A DNA stretch of 64,000 nt from Inonotus obliquus (GCA_032164295.1 JAJHTX010000001.1:558001-622000); one strand, 5' to 3'; shown: positions 24,511-35,945, counted from the stretch's first letter. Numbers and translations: made by a program. Notes: generated by a model from the sequence alone, not told the origin.

Positions 24511-27258
24511 TCACTCGTCTTCAGTATAGAATCCATCATCGTCCGAATCACCAAAATCGTACGCGCCGGGTACGGCGGAAGAAAGTCGTAATGACCGCCT
24601 TACTCCCCGACTCCTCGACGAAAGTATTTCAGATTCTTCCGCAACACGCTTCTCCTCCCAGTCTTCCAACCAACCATTCATCTTTGTTAGGCCTTTCCAT
24701 TCGTGCCGCGCAACCGAGCTTGCCCCATGCGCACCCCAAGCAGCACTCAACATAACGGGTTCTTGCGTGTGCCAGCTGACGTCTCGGACACAAGAACCAT
24801 CCATCATACCTCGAGAAGATGAAATCTCTACCGCTGAAGAATCATAACTCATTGGAAGTGTATCAGAACGATCGAGGACCTGAACAAGTCGACCATCCAA
24901 TGACCATATCTAAATCAATGCCATAAATCCCCGTCTGTCCCAAACGCAATGAACGAGAACGTACATGTATCCTCCCGTCAAGTGATCCGGAGTAGATATA
25001 TCGACTTCCCGTAGTCTCGGCCGGGCTAAAGTGGCATCTTATCAAGGTACGCATGACCGTGTGTCCTCTATAGGTCATTATGCTACAATCTTTAGGGTGC
25101 GCTGGTCGTTTCTGTGTTCTGTTATCGGAATATCTACTCGAACGGCTCGGTGTCAATTTTTCAGCCTCTTCAGACGTGCAGACGTACCGGTAATCAAAGT
25201 CGGATAGTCCGTAATGTTCATCTCTTACAGCCCTGTAGTCTGCGTCGGACGCCATCTTACGCAAGTCCCACAATCTCAGTGCTTGATCCTTGCCGTTTGA
25301 AATCACATATCGTCCGTCCCCTTTAGCCGATACATTTGTGATGCCTTCTGTGTGGCCAATCAGGACTCCGGATGGACGCGGTGATGAACCTAATGATCGA
25401 CGATCCCTACAAAGAATAACGTTAATTTGACGCTTAAAGCTTGACTAATAGCACTCTCACCAGACTTTAATAAACGTATCGTCGGATGCACTGATCAAGA
25501 CGTTACTTCCTTGGTCCGCCCAACAACAACTGTTGACATCATCACGATGGGCTGAAATCTTTACCGTCCGCTTATCTTGTAGTAAGTCATACACTGAAGA
25601 AAGAGATCAGTTAATTAGGCACTCAGCACGAATAAGGCCGCAAAGAGGACTTACCAAAAATCATCCCTCTTCCTCCCGCGATGACCTAAAGCGAAGACAT
25701 TTAGTTATATTACTGAGGATTTTGAGAGAAACTCGCCTCATTCCCGTCAGCAGAGAATCTACAGCTCCAGATAACGGTTTCATCTCCCCAATCCCAGCTT
25801 CGCAATCTCCTTGAAGGGTCGGCAAAGTTGATAGGAGTTTGGGAAGAATCATCATCGAGAGTCTTCACCATATGCACAGTAGGGCTCTAGTATGAGCCCA
25901 TTAATATATGTCAAGGAGAACCATTAATATCCTACCATGGAGGAGTAAATTAATCTGAGTCCAGGAGGTTGGTCATTAAGAGATAGGAGACTATTATAAA
26001 AGGGCACATGCCTGTCATTGTCGGGACTGAGATGGGAATCCGTGATCGTCCATCCTTCTTGTATGCCACGTATACTCTTGTGCACCTTCATTGTGGTCTT
26101 ATGTTGCACACTGTAATCATAATACACACGGCCTTGGAGTGGATTGAGCTCCCGAAGCGCAACCGTATCGTAAATATGCAAATTGAAGTCTGCGATATTT
26201 GCGATATTTGCTCAATAGACTGTCACAAGGAAACCTCACACCCGATGCATGACAGACCTTTGCAGCAGACGTAATAAAATGAGGAATCTTAACGAGCTCA
26301 GTCAGCCTGATAACGAAATTGGAAACGGAAACTTACCTGCACTGAACTGTCCGCAGTAAACGCTTGCGGGATAGGTGGCCACTATGGCTCCTGCAGAGTT
26401 TGGTACCATGAACTGCATGGGTATGAACAATAAACAAGACATCCATTCTCCAAACCTGACAATAATTACCTCACACAAATCCTGCTTCGGCATAGGGCGA
26501 ATACTCCTCGATTTTTCCCATAGTATCCGCGAGAAGTTACGATGACCATTGGGCTGCATATATTCCCTCTTTCCTACGCGACCAAACTCTCCACTCATCA
26601 GAAGTGCTATTCCTTGCGCCTGCGGTTCCGTGTGGGGTTTCTTCCACCACGTTTGAATCCACTTGCTACGTTCCTTCGCATTCTTGGGTCCGCAGCTGTC
26701 ATCTCTGTTGGAGTTCTGCTCTTCATTATTAGATCTAGCCCCTATGTTCAACAATCGTCCTATTCCGGGCGACGAACGTGTTCGCAAAGCCGTGATGAAA
26801 TTATTAAGAGCATTGGTGGCGGTACCATCGGAATCGACACCTTCCGAGGCTGCATCGGCCTGTGAAGCGACGATATCTAGCCCATCGATCCATCAGTATG
26901 AGTTTACTAGTACTCCTTTCAACTTACTTTGCAACAGCGTGTTGAGGTGAGAATTATACGATGAATCGATATATATTGTCCCCATACCGCTCGGGTCAGC
27001 TTCCCCGTCGTCGACGAATTCATCGTTCATTTCTCCATCGTCGACTCCCGGTTCGGACCCATCAAATTCCGCCTCGTCGGCGTCTTGGTCCTCGTCTACA
27101 TAATCTTCGTCATCCGAATCGTCGTATACCCGAATGCCATAGATAGTCTCGTCATTTGCATCGTCCTCGTCTCCGGCATAAGCGTCTAGGCCTACGTAAG
27201 CAACGGGACCATCATCGACATCGTACGCGTCTTCGTGGGCTCCAGCAATGCTCGCCAT
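24511..27258 (-). CDS. WD40-repeat protein of the DCAF11 (WDR23)/LEC14B type
   Basis: This is a probable substrate receptor of a CUL4-DDB1 ubiquitin ligase, by family. The first exon encodes a very acidic N-terminus (YGIRVYDDSDDEDYVDEDQD). The following exons read LRTRSSPGIGRLLNIGARSN and MSGEFGRVGKREYMQPNG, then the family block MVPNSAGAIVATYPASVYCG. The propeller follows with FNLHIYDTVALRE-like text, QEGWTITDSHLSPDNDR, MIYSSM, ISNGKDQALRLWDLRKMASD and CSIMTYRGHTVMRTLIRCHF with IYSGSLDGRIH. The C-terminus has MLSAAWGAHG (the typical last blade of the family) and ends with an acidic tail, SDDDGFYTEDE. At least ten exons are involved and I did not fix every splice site. The gene is divergent from the beta-trefoil-like gene with 190 bp between start codons, which suggests a shared promoter region. 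Confidence 0.85.
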
Positions 27259-27448
27259 ATCTAGTCGAAGGACAGCTATCGGCGATGAGAAAGCTGGAAC
27301 AAGTTAAGCCCCGCCCCTGCATATCGTTGCTGTATATAATTAGGACGTGCCGAATGGCCGAGTCGAATCGTCATGCATTTCTGAAAGAGGCAATCCTGGT
27401 GATCGACAACTGGCTAGTGCCCATAGTGCTTGAACAGTTACTACTAAC

Positions 27449-28461
27449 ATGTCCTCCACACCCGAAGCAGCTCCCGAGTCTCGAACTCCACCACCTTACT
27501 CTCCTCCTCTGTCTTTGGCGGCGGCGGAAGCAAACCTAGGCTTTCCATCTGGGTACTTCGTCATCAAGTCCTTGGCTACTGGTCGTGTCCTTGATGTTGA
27601 GCTTGATAGTCTTGATGATGGCGCGGAGGTCATCCTGTGGCCGGAAAAGGAGACCCTCCTTGTTGATGGTAAGTGGTCTCTGTTTGAGTGCTGCTGGAGG
27701 CACTAACTCAGGGACGAATGCATTGCAGGGCTAAGGAAACCTGAGGCAGACAATCAAGTAAGGACCTCTCAACGGTCTTGAGAGTTGGGAGCTCACATCC
27801 AGCAGGTGTTCTACATTGATACGACAGGTGCTCTGTGCTCAAGATTGAGTGGCCATGCGATCGATATTGATGGTAGCCATTCATACTCTTGAAGTAGGTG
27901 TAAGCACTGACTATCCCATCATTAGATGGTCGACTTGTCCAAAGACATAGACGCCCTGTCTCTTACCCTTACCCAAATGCCTTTTCCCACCCTCTTCCCC
28001 AATTCTGGTACTCTGCCGCTACGAAGCAGATCCTAGTACGGTATCAATGCGATCCCTCATTCCAGTATCCGAGCACACCCTCATCAAACGCTTGGCGTCA
28101 GAAGCAGTACGTCTTGTCTTCCGTTCCGATGCGCCGACCACGTTCGTTTCTGGAGAATGCAGGTGATACGTTCAACTCTATAATCGCAAATCCACTATCC
28201 CCCCTTACGTCTATTTTCGGCGGTACTTCGAAGGCAACTGCCCAGGAAGTTCAAAAGAGCGATATTGATCTCCGGGAGGACGAACTCCTAGAAGAGGATA
28301 GAGGCGAGGGAGAAGAAACTGACGACTCGCCCGAGCACTTACGCAAAGTTGTCGTGCTTTCAGTTCCGGAAAATGAAGGGCATCTAACGCCGGCGACTAT
28401 CTTGAGAAGATCTTGGGAAGTTTTACCACTTCGGAGGACACGAGCGAGTAATTCAAGATAG
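27449..28461 (+). CDS. Protein with ricin-B/beta-trefoil-like N-terminal domain
   Basis: Four exons fit in phase (27449-27668, 27729-27757, 27806-27872, 27926-28461), giving 283 residues. After a Pro/Ser-rich start the text GYFVIKSLATGRVLDVELDS then DDGAEVILWPEKE, followed by NQVFYIDTTGALCSRLSGHA and then IDIDGRLVQRHRR, has the spacing of ricin-B type beta-trefoil repeats (Gly-Arg-Val-Leu-Asp-Val, then a Trp/Phe-containing strand). The second half (QFWYSAATKQILVRYQCDPS) continues the fold, and the C-terminal 90 residues are acidic and probably disordered. There is no signal peptide, so the protein is probably cytoplasmic. The QxW sugar-binding signature is weak, so lectin activity is an inference. 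The gene is convergent with the kinase gene (98 bp between stop codons). Confidence 0.78.
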
Positions 28462-28559
28462 CATGGCGTCCCAATCCGATCATCGTGGTCAAATACGGCC
28501 TCGGGGGTATTTTTCTGGTACAATTTTCCTGGTACTGGATCAAGATCACTTTGATGTAA

Positions 28560-29829
28560 TTAACTTGAAGCCCTACTCGCTAGTAGGTTACCAACAAGAG
28601 AGGCTTCCAACCACAGCGAATCACCATGCAAACCTCCCAGTACATATTCAATGCCCTCTTTAGCAACCTCTCGCCTCTTCTCCATCGGACCCCAACCCTT
28701 TACATCCGGTGTAACGGTCAACATATGTGCACCAACGTGCGAAGCCGCGCTTCTAGCGAATTCCTCATCAACCCGCACACCTCGTGTATACGCTTCCATG
28801 TATGCGCGCAGAGCCGTGATGACACTGGCGTCCGTTTTAGGATGAAAGCGTCTTAGAGTATTCATTTCGGCTGTGAATTGCGCGACGTCTATGAATGGTA
28901 AACCAGGCTTTGCTACCTCCCAGTCGATTATGAAGATTCGCTCGATTTCGTTGTGTCCATTTAGTCGTACGACAACGTTGCCGGTCCAGAAGTCACCCAT
29001 GGTGAACGTCGTTTGCGCTTCGAAAATCTTCTTGACCGTAGCATTAACAAGCATACCGATCTCCGCCATCTGTGTCTCCGAGGGTACTTCCGCGCCAGAC
29101 AAGGGAGGTTCAACGATTCCTCCTGTCTCTTGACTCGTTTGCTTCAATACATCGACAAGTCTCGTATAAGTTATCCACGCTGTAATCGTCCTTCCTTCAT
29201 CGTTCTTCCGTACGATATCCATGAGTTCTTTATCCGCCGACCCATGTATATGTATCGCAGCAAGGAACTGACCGATAGCAGTCCCCAGATTGCGCGAAGC
29301 TGGTTCGCTCAGCGGAGTTTCGCGTAGGAGGTCTTTGAGGTTTCGCGCGTTCGGACCTGCATCTTCTGTAATCAGTATGTGCGCATCCGGGTCGTAGAGA
29401 TACAGTGCAGGAACTGTTGCAAGCGAGTCGGATGGAAGAAAAGCGTGTACATGTTCCAAAGCAGCCGCCTCGAAGTTCTGTCATTTTAATCATCACCCAA
29501 TAAATATATCAGAATCACTCCTGCATCCCAACCCCATCAATCCTATAAAATCCATATATACATACCTGCCTTATAACATCCAACTCGAACTCCGTATTAC
29601 TCGCTACCCAAGCTTTCGCATGCTTCAAAATAACCGTCTTTGCACCTATACCACCAGCGATTTCAAGCGGTTTTGTAAGGTATAACCTAAAAACAAAATT
29701 TGCGGTTCCACCGGAGACTTTTTCGGCGCGTGTACTGGCGAATGGTGTGTCTGTGAGGTATGATAGTACGTCTTCTTCTCGGGAGAGGTCGAGGTTGGAG
29801 TTTGTAGGGTTTATGGTGACAGTGGTCAT
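28560..29829 (-). CDS. Aminoglycoside-phosphotransferase-fold small-molecule kinase
   Basis: Two exons (29566-29829 and 28560-29477) give a 393-residue protein of the APH/choline-kinase-like fold, similar in layout to fungal methylthioribose- or fructosamine-kinase-like proteins. The N-lobe shows the Gly-rich strand ASTRAEKVSGGTANFVFRLY and the ATP-binding lysine in KTVILKHAKAW. The Brenner-like catalytic motif is TMGDFWTGNVVV near residue 240, so the usual His before Gly-Asp is Met here, while Asp and Asn are kept. The metal-binding Asp is in IFIIDWEVAKPGLPFIDVAQ. The substrate is not readable. The left end of the 4-kb segmental duplication lies in its single intron, so a stray copy of exon 1 occurs near 57.2 kb. 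The complete gene is only here. Confidence 0.86.
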
Positions 29830-30346
29830 TTTCTTAGGGGAGGGGTGGAAGGGATGGCAACGAAAACTTAGTAGATCCTGTGCTGGCTTTAGTTGTTTAA
29901 CGTCATGAATAGGTTGTACCGTGAAGCTTTGCAGACATCTAACATTTATAAACGAACTTTGCCCACAGTCGAGTCAGAAACATAGTGCCATTCGGCACCG
30001 CTGGAACTGAGTCACCTACGTCTGCTGCTCGACCATTCATGACTCGCTTGACAGTTCCAGGGTGTACATAACGATCACATCGCCAGCGCCCACTCCAAAA
30101 CTGACAGATACAAAATGATTCGGAATTTGGATTCAATCCGAAAATGTATTTCGTACAACACGTCGTACATCTCCAAAGTAGTTCTACCTTGGCACTCCCA
30201 GCGTCAGCTTTAGTTAGTCTACACTGATGGGGGAAGTTTGACAAAAACAGGGGAGCTACAGTAGGGATACAGAAAATAAAACAAATTGTAAGTTAGCACA
30301 GACAGGAGAGTATTCTCCATAATCTTCCTCCACAACACATAGACCA

Positions 30347-33323
30347 TTAGAGTTTGTCGTAGTAGGTGTCGAGGGACGGAATATCGGGCTATTGAAGGAG
30401 GAATGATAAAAATTTGAGATGATACATTGGCAGGCAGAAATTACAAACCTTGAGACCCTTGCGAACACGGATGTTTCTGACCATCTCTTCGAGCTTACTT
30501 CCCTTTGTGGTAGGAGCTACAGAGGGAAACCATGAGTCAACTGTGCCAATCTTACTGTAGACAGTCAAAATACATACATCCATTCATGACCTCCCAGTGG
30601 TCGAAGACCGATTGGGGGAAGGCTTGGCCTTGTGTATGTGAACGGAGATCCGCAGTGAAACCAAACGATTCGTTGACAGGCAGATATGCCTTGACAGTGA
30701 ACATTGGTGTTCCCGGACGTTGCTCCTCGGAGAATACCTGACCACGACGCCTGTTCAGACAACTGTAGATACCACCAATCGCGTTCTCAGGACACTGAAT
30801 CTCAACTGTGAAGGGAGAGAAATGGATTAATAGCGGTAGGGTAAGACAAAGCAAGTACGGCTAACCAAGGTAAACTGGTTCTTGGATACCTGGAGTTGCC
30901 AACAAGCATGCTGCGTAGCAAACACGACGGGTAGTCGGAATTATTTGTCCACCACCACGGTGAATGGCATCAGCGTGTAGCTAGAAAGCGTTCTTAGCCG
31001 ATGGGGAAGGGGAAAAACGCTGGTCAAATAATGCTTACCGTGACATCAATGACGTTGAAGCGAACACCACGCATGTTTTCTTCAGCGCAGACACCTTCCT
31101 TGGTTGCCCACTGGAATCCAGCAATACATGAATCCTTGATTTCGTTCAGGTACTGCACACCCTTCGTGACGTCCACAAGCAGGTTGGGACCAGTCGTCTC
31201 AGGACCGAAACACCAGATCTTACGAGCATCGGTGACATCCCAGCCATACTCGTCCGCGAGGATACGTGCACGAGCCTTGAAGTCGTCACGTGGGTTGATC
31301 TTTCCAGCCTCGATAGCTTTCGAAAGCTCCTCATCAAGAGGCTCAGCCTTGACGTACAGACGATTGTGCTTGTTCTGTGATTTCGAAAGAGCAACAATCG
31401 ATGACTCGGCCTTAACGGTCTCACGATAACCGACAACAGGGTCCGATTTCTTGAGTGGGACACCGGCATGATCCTCCTCAAGATCTTTCAAGCAGATCTC
31501 GAGGTGAAGCTCACCGACACCAGCAACGATGTGTTCACCAGACTCGTTAATCAAGACCTGTACGCACGGGTCTGACTTTGACAGACGTTTGAGACCTTCG
31601 ACCAGCTTCGGCAGGTCAGCCGCGTTCTTCACTTCAACAGCAACTTGAACGACAGGGGAGACGGAGAACTTCATGACCTTCATGTTGTGTGCCGTTTCAC
31701 TCTCCGTAATCGTGCCGCTTTTGAGCAGGAACTGATCAACACCGACGAGACCTACTATATTACCAGACGGGCAGTCTTCGATGGGCTCGATGTAGCGACC
31801 CATCATGAGTACTGTGCGCTGAACAGCTTTGACAAAAAGATCTTCCTTCTTTCCAGGGAGGTAGTTCGGGCCTTGAATTCGGTACTTGGGGCCAGAGCGT
31901 ACAGTTCCAGAGAAGACACGACCGAACGCGTAGAAGCGACCCTTATCGGACGTCGGCACCATCTTCGAGACGTACAAGACGAGAGGGGCCTTCGGGTCAC
32001 AATCACGGATACCAATGGCAGATTCGTCATCCATCGGACCCTCGTAAAGAGTCTCAACACGGTAGCGTTGTGCCGTTGCAGGTGACGGAAGGTTGATGAC
32101 AATCATTTCCAACATGGCTTCCCCAGCCGGGAGGAATTTGCGCATGCAGGCCTTGAGAAGTGCCTTTCCTTCAAGATCCTTCTCTTTTTGAGTGAGCTTC
32201 ACATCGAGCTTTTCAAGCATGCTGAAGGCGTGTTCCTTCTTGAAGTTCATGACGGCATCGAAGATCTTGTAGATTGGGTCAAGAACGAACATGTTAAAAG
32301 CACGTTCCAGCTGTTTGCCATCGGCGTCGGACGACTTTGTCGACCATTTCTTTGTCGCTGGGTTGAAGAAATTGTCACCCCAGAGCTTGGCCATCATCTT
32401 TTCCCTGTCAACACCGAACTTCTTCGCGTAACGATTTGCGAACTGACGGAGGGTGAAACCCCAGCCGTGCTTACCAGAACCAAACGCGATGGTACCCGTG
32501 TCAGGATAAACTTGGACATCACCAAGGGCAGGGTCATGATAAGTTGAGATGATGACATTCACAGACTCGATTGTTCGTAAGAAAGTCTGGAAGAGGTCTT
32601 CTTTGTTGACTTGAAGCTCAAGAAGGGCACGGTCCACTTTGTTGATGACCAATACGGGTCTGATACGCTCTGCCAAAGCCTGGCGCAACACCGTCTCTGT
32701 CTGCACGCAAACCCCCTCGATACAATCGACGACGACGAGAGCACCATCAGTAACACGGAGGGCGGCCGTGACCTCTGACGAGAAATCGACGTGTCCCGGT
32801 GAATCGATCAAGTTGATCAGGAACTCGTTGCCTATTAAACATGAATACTCTGCGAGAAATTCCAAACAGAAAGACGACTAGCCATCTGTCTTTTGCTTAA
32901 TAGATTCTACTTGCTCTTTGTCGATTTCAAAATACATCGATATGGCCGTTGATTTAATCGTGATACCGCGTTCTCTTTCATCGGGTCTTGTATCCATAAA
33001 CACAACGTCACCAGCTTTTGCCGATGCGATAATACCGGCCTTAGAAACGAGAGAGTCTGTAAGCGTGGACTTTCCGTGGTCGACTGCAGATAGTCGGTTA
33101 GAAACATGCGATCTAGTTAAGAGCATATATGCGCATATAGTCGGACGTCGACTCACCATGAGCAATGACACTCATGTTACGGATATTTGTGGGCTTGTCC
33201 ATCAGGGCCCTAATCTGATCTACCGTGAAGTTACTGTATGTATCGCCATCGTTTGAGATAGGCAAAGGAGATCAGGCAGCACGATCAAAGTGAGACACGA
33301 GGAACTACATCAACATACACCAT
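30347..33323 (-). CDS. EF2: Translation elongation factor 2 (eEF2), left copy
   Basis: This is the GTPase that drives ribosomal translocation. Eight exons give 842 residues, the usual eEF2 length: 33319-33323 (ATGGT only), 33157-33233, 32883-33083, 31039-32831, then four C-terminal exons ending at 30347. GTPase motifs are intact: HVDHGKST (P loop), DSPGHVDF and NKVD. The diphthamide site is His699 in [12 protein letters not shown]. The intron 32832-32882 starts with GC instead of GT. The copy is complete, but it differs from the right copy at about 15 residues, mostly in the N-terminal part, and at nearly all of these the right copy has the residue usual for the family. The most striking is Met57 in [13 protein letters not shown] where eEF2 normally has RFTDTR. 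Others are Lys for Leu in GSGKHGWGF and Val for Ala in AGVGELHLE. Expression is uncertain because its upstream region is cut at -162. Confidence 0.95.
32832..32882 (-). other. Non-canonical GC-AG intron in eEF2 (left copy)
   Basis: The coding text needs Gly from g+gc between QKTDG and NEFLIN. This requires a donor starting GC (TG/GCTAGT) and the acceptor ATAG. The only nearby GT would create an in-frame stop. The same intron occurs in the right copy (60323-60378). Confidence 0.8.
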
Positions 33324-33665
33324 GGTGTCCAGATTTTGTTTGAGAACAGAATCAAAGAGTTTTTGGTATGTGAACACCCGAAGCGAAGTATCTGACTATT
33401 CTGAGACTAAAGGAAGAGGTAGGTCCAAGTCGAGCAGGTCCTGCAACGACTTGGGAGGAAATGAGAGAGGTGGAACTGCACAGTTGTGTTACTGGTGACT
33501 GGCAATTATAAGACTTGACCCGTTCCCACGGCCATGCCGCGACATGCCGGCGATTGAAGAAGGTCCACTCGACTGCACATTCACTGTGTTTTAAAGGTTG
33601 CTATTAGCTTTTTGTTAGCTTCGAATATCTCGAATAAATGTGGCTACACAGATTACCTTACATGG

Positions 33666-33735
33666 TGAAGAGAACTAGGTGTGGCTGAGCTTGGTATTGA
33701 GCCTGGTATCCCATTCTACACTTACCCCATGCTAC
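33666..33735 (+). repeat. Fragment of 1.3-kb TACCG-rich LTR (family C)
   Basis: About 70 bp starting TGAAGAGAACTA matches the 5' end of the LTR-like repeats at 40952 (plus) and 47192 (minus). It is broken off where an LTR of another family begins, which suggests insertion of the latter into the former. Confidence 0.75.
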
Positions 33736-34095
33736 TGTTACAATGTACTTTTCCTAGACATTATTCGATACCTTCTTTTCCTTTTTCGTCATCCATTCTT
33801 TAATCTTCTGACACTGTGACTTGAACCCACAACCACTCACTCCTTTCTTTCTCTTACATAAAAGACTGAACCACCAACTGACACTGATTGGTCTGTACAC
33901 CGTCAATGATGTTGGTCTGTGCACGCTTAATGTTGTAGATAGTCCCACAGTCCAATACAGTATAAAAGGAGTGGGGAGTCCACCATAGCCACCTTGGCTT
34001 TGGTATTCTCTCCATCTCCTGGTGTTAAGTCATCTGATGTGTGCTGTCCTTCTAAGGGGGCGTAGCCTATCTTGACGTTGTACCTTGTAAGTGCA
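33736..34095 (+). repeat. LTR-like repeat, family B, copy 1
   Basis: It starts TGTTACAATGTACTTTTC and contains a TATA box (TATAAAAGG at 33961) followed by a conserved leader. It is similar along its length to 35442-35830 and 53394-53743. Between start and TATA it carries a reverse-oriented tRNA-like T arm (box B complement at 33818-33827). The 3' limit is approximate and no target duplication was found. Confidence 0.65.
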
Positions 34096-34740
34096 GTAAA
34101 GCTGGTGAGACTGGGTTAATTGCCAGGCCATCTCTACCGATGTCGACTCAAGCTACATCTGGCTCTGTCCAGACCTTGTAGTCTTGGGTCTCTGATGTTG
34201 GGTTCCTCCCTGCTTACTCTTGCTAAAGAGAAATACCAGAGGCTATGATTGATACGGGCTCAACGCTGTGATTCTACCACTTCTTACTTCTCTTTGGTCT
34301 ACAGTACTTCTGCCATCCTATCTACACCTGTGGTTCAGACGGAATACGAAGCTTCTGCAATTCGACAAGGCTAAGATCAATTTAGAACTGGTCCTGCATG
34401 CTTTAAGCCAGACTTCTGTGCCATTACTGAACCACCAATTCTTTCGCCCATCCTCCATCACAGTACCGAACCACCAGTCTTTAATATCAATGATACCAAT
34501 ACTGTACCATCCACCTGTCCTGATACCAACATTTAATAGTCCACCATTAGTCGATACTACGCTCTCGACGGTCCATACCAAGAGAAAGGTTACAAACTGC
34601 AATCGGTCTGCCCTACGTTACTGCAAAGAGTTGGATCATCAAAAGTATCAAAGCTCCAAGCCTGACGGTCTGCCCTACCAAACCGCCACACATCGATACC
34701 AGTGATACCAGTGTTGATACTGGTGGCCCACTCTGGTACT
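34096..34740 (+). pseudogene. Gypsy internal-region relic with protease-like DTG motif
   Basis: After the family B LTR a short leader leads into a stretch containing the peptide EAMIDTGST, which looks like a retroviral-type aspartic protease active site, followed at once by many stops. The downstream 400 bp is repeated at 42700-42823 plus 43371-43646, where a solo LTR interrupts it. There is no usable frame. This is a degenerate retroelement remnant. Confidence 0.5.
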
Positions 34741-35441
34741 GATGTTCGTGACATGTGCTAGGTTGATTCCGCACCCTCAAAGATCTATGTCAAGAGGAAG
34801 GTTGGGAAATGAATCAAATCTGTCATACGCTACTTCAATCTCGAAGGAGACCATCAATCCAACTTGGAAGCAAAGTCAAGCAACGCCCAGTTGAGCCAGG
34901 CAACGCGTACCAATAGATATCAAGAGGCACGAGCGATCTTATCGATGCCCAGAGATGATCCCAGTGTACTGATTGGTACTGAGCGATAGAGTACTCCAAC
35001 GCCAAGGTTAGGTTATACTGACATGTCAGGATCGGTGCACACCGTCCGATCACTCGGTAGATGCCCAGACTGACGCCGCACAGATCATAATACCGGAATA
35101 AAGGTAAATCTGGATGACGCACTTCTCTAGAGAAGAAGACAACAGGGCTATCATCAGGAGCACCCTTGCTGTAGCTTGAAACACATCCTTACTTTAGCAC
35201 TGGTTAATGTCGGTACCGCCACCCTACCTCGGTATCACTCGTCATGAGTTTTCATTGGATTCCTGTCTTGTTCCACCCTATTCTTAGCTTCCCCCTGATA
35301 AAACTTCTTATTCATTCGACATCTTATGTTTCCCCTGATTATATTTTTACATTTATATCGACCTTATGTTCTCCTTCTTGTACCAGATTGTGGTACAATT
35401 CAACTTGTAAAATTCCTCATTTGGTATCTTAGATGGCTATG
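34741..35441. other. Unassigned repeat-region DNA
   Basis: About 700 bp without an open frame of meaning lies between two family B LTR-like repeats. It is likely decayed retroelement interior, but no motif was recognised. Confidence 0.35.
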
Positions 35442-35830
35442 TGTTAGGATCTGCATTTTCATTACATTATCCATTTCCTTTTCCATCATCTTTGTCATCC
35501 TTTCTTTTATTTCTTCTGACGTCATGACTCGAACCCACGACCTCTCACTCCTTACTTTCCTTTTCTTAAAATAGTGACCCGGCGACTGACTTGCCTTGGT
35601 CTGTGCACAGTCAATGATGTTGGTCTGTTCACCATCAATGTCGTAGATAGTTCTCATGATCAAAGTGAATAAAAGGAGAACTGGGGCCATCAGAGCAACT
35701 CACTTTGGTATCCCTTCATCCTCCAGGTGCTAGGTCTAAGCCCTGCGTGCTTCCTCCCTTTCTAAGGGGCGCAGCCCACTTGGACGGCATATATCGTAAG
35801 TGCGTCAAGCCTGGTGTTATCTGATCTGAT
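35442..35830 (+). repeat. LTR-like repeat, family B, copy 2
   Basis: It begins TGTTAGGATCTGC and shares with copies 1 and 3 the tRNA-like T arm in reverse orientation (35526-35535), the CTGTGCAC..CAATG block, a decayed TATA (GAATAAAAGG near 35669) and the CTAAGGGGCGCAGCCC leader. The 3' end is approximate. Confidence 0.6.
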
Positions 35831-35945
35831 TGCCAAAGTCACCTCTTCGTCACTGTTCCACTCTTTGGCGTACCACTCAGTGTTGTTCCACTCTTCACTG
35901 CTCTTCTGTGCTCGATGTTAGGACGGACGAGGTGGCGGTGCACAC

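Larger units (their letters stand above)
29487..33485. repeat. Segmental duplication, left copy (4.0 kb, direct)
   Basis: This segment matches 56976-60981 in the same orientation, with long stretches differing by only a few bases. It contains exon 1 of the kinase gene, the spacer, and the whole eEF2 gene plus 162 bp upstream of its start codon. The left limit is the shared text beginning TAATCATCACCC in the kinase intron; the right limit is the shared CTGCACAGTT. Beyond 33485 the sequence is unrelated to the right copy and soon turns into LTR-type DNA. Confidence 0.95.

Noticed and set aside
31001..32547. Several plus-strand frames of 100-146 codons opposite eEF2 (also 58492-60071)
   Set aside because: Antisense shadows of a highly codon-biased gene; they have no motif and are duplicated only because eEF2 is.
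33808..33834. Possible true tRNA gene because of the box B sequence
   Set aside because: No acceptor stem or anticodon arm can be folded around it in any of the three copies; treated as a tRNA-like fragment inside a repeat.
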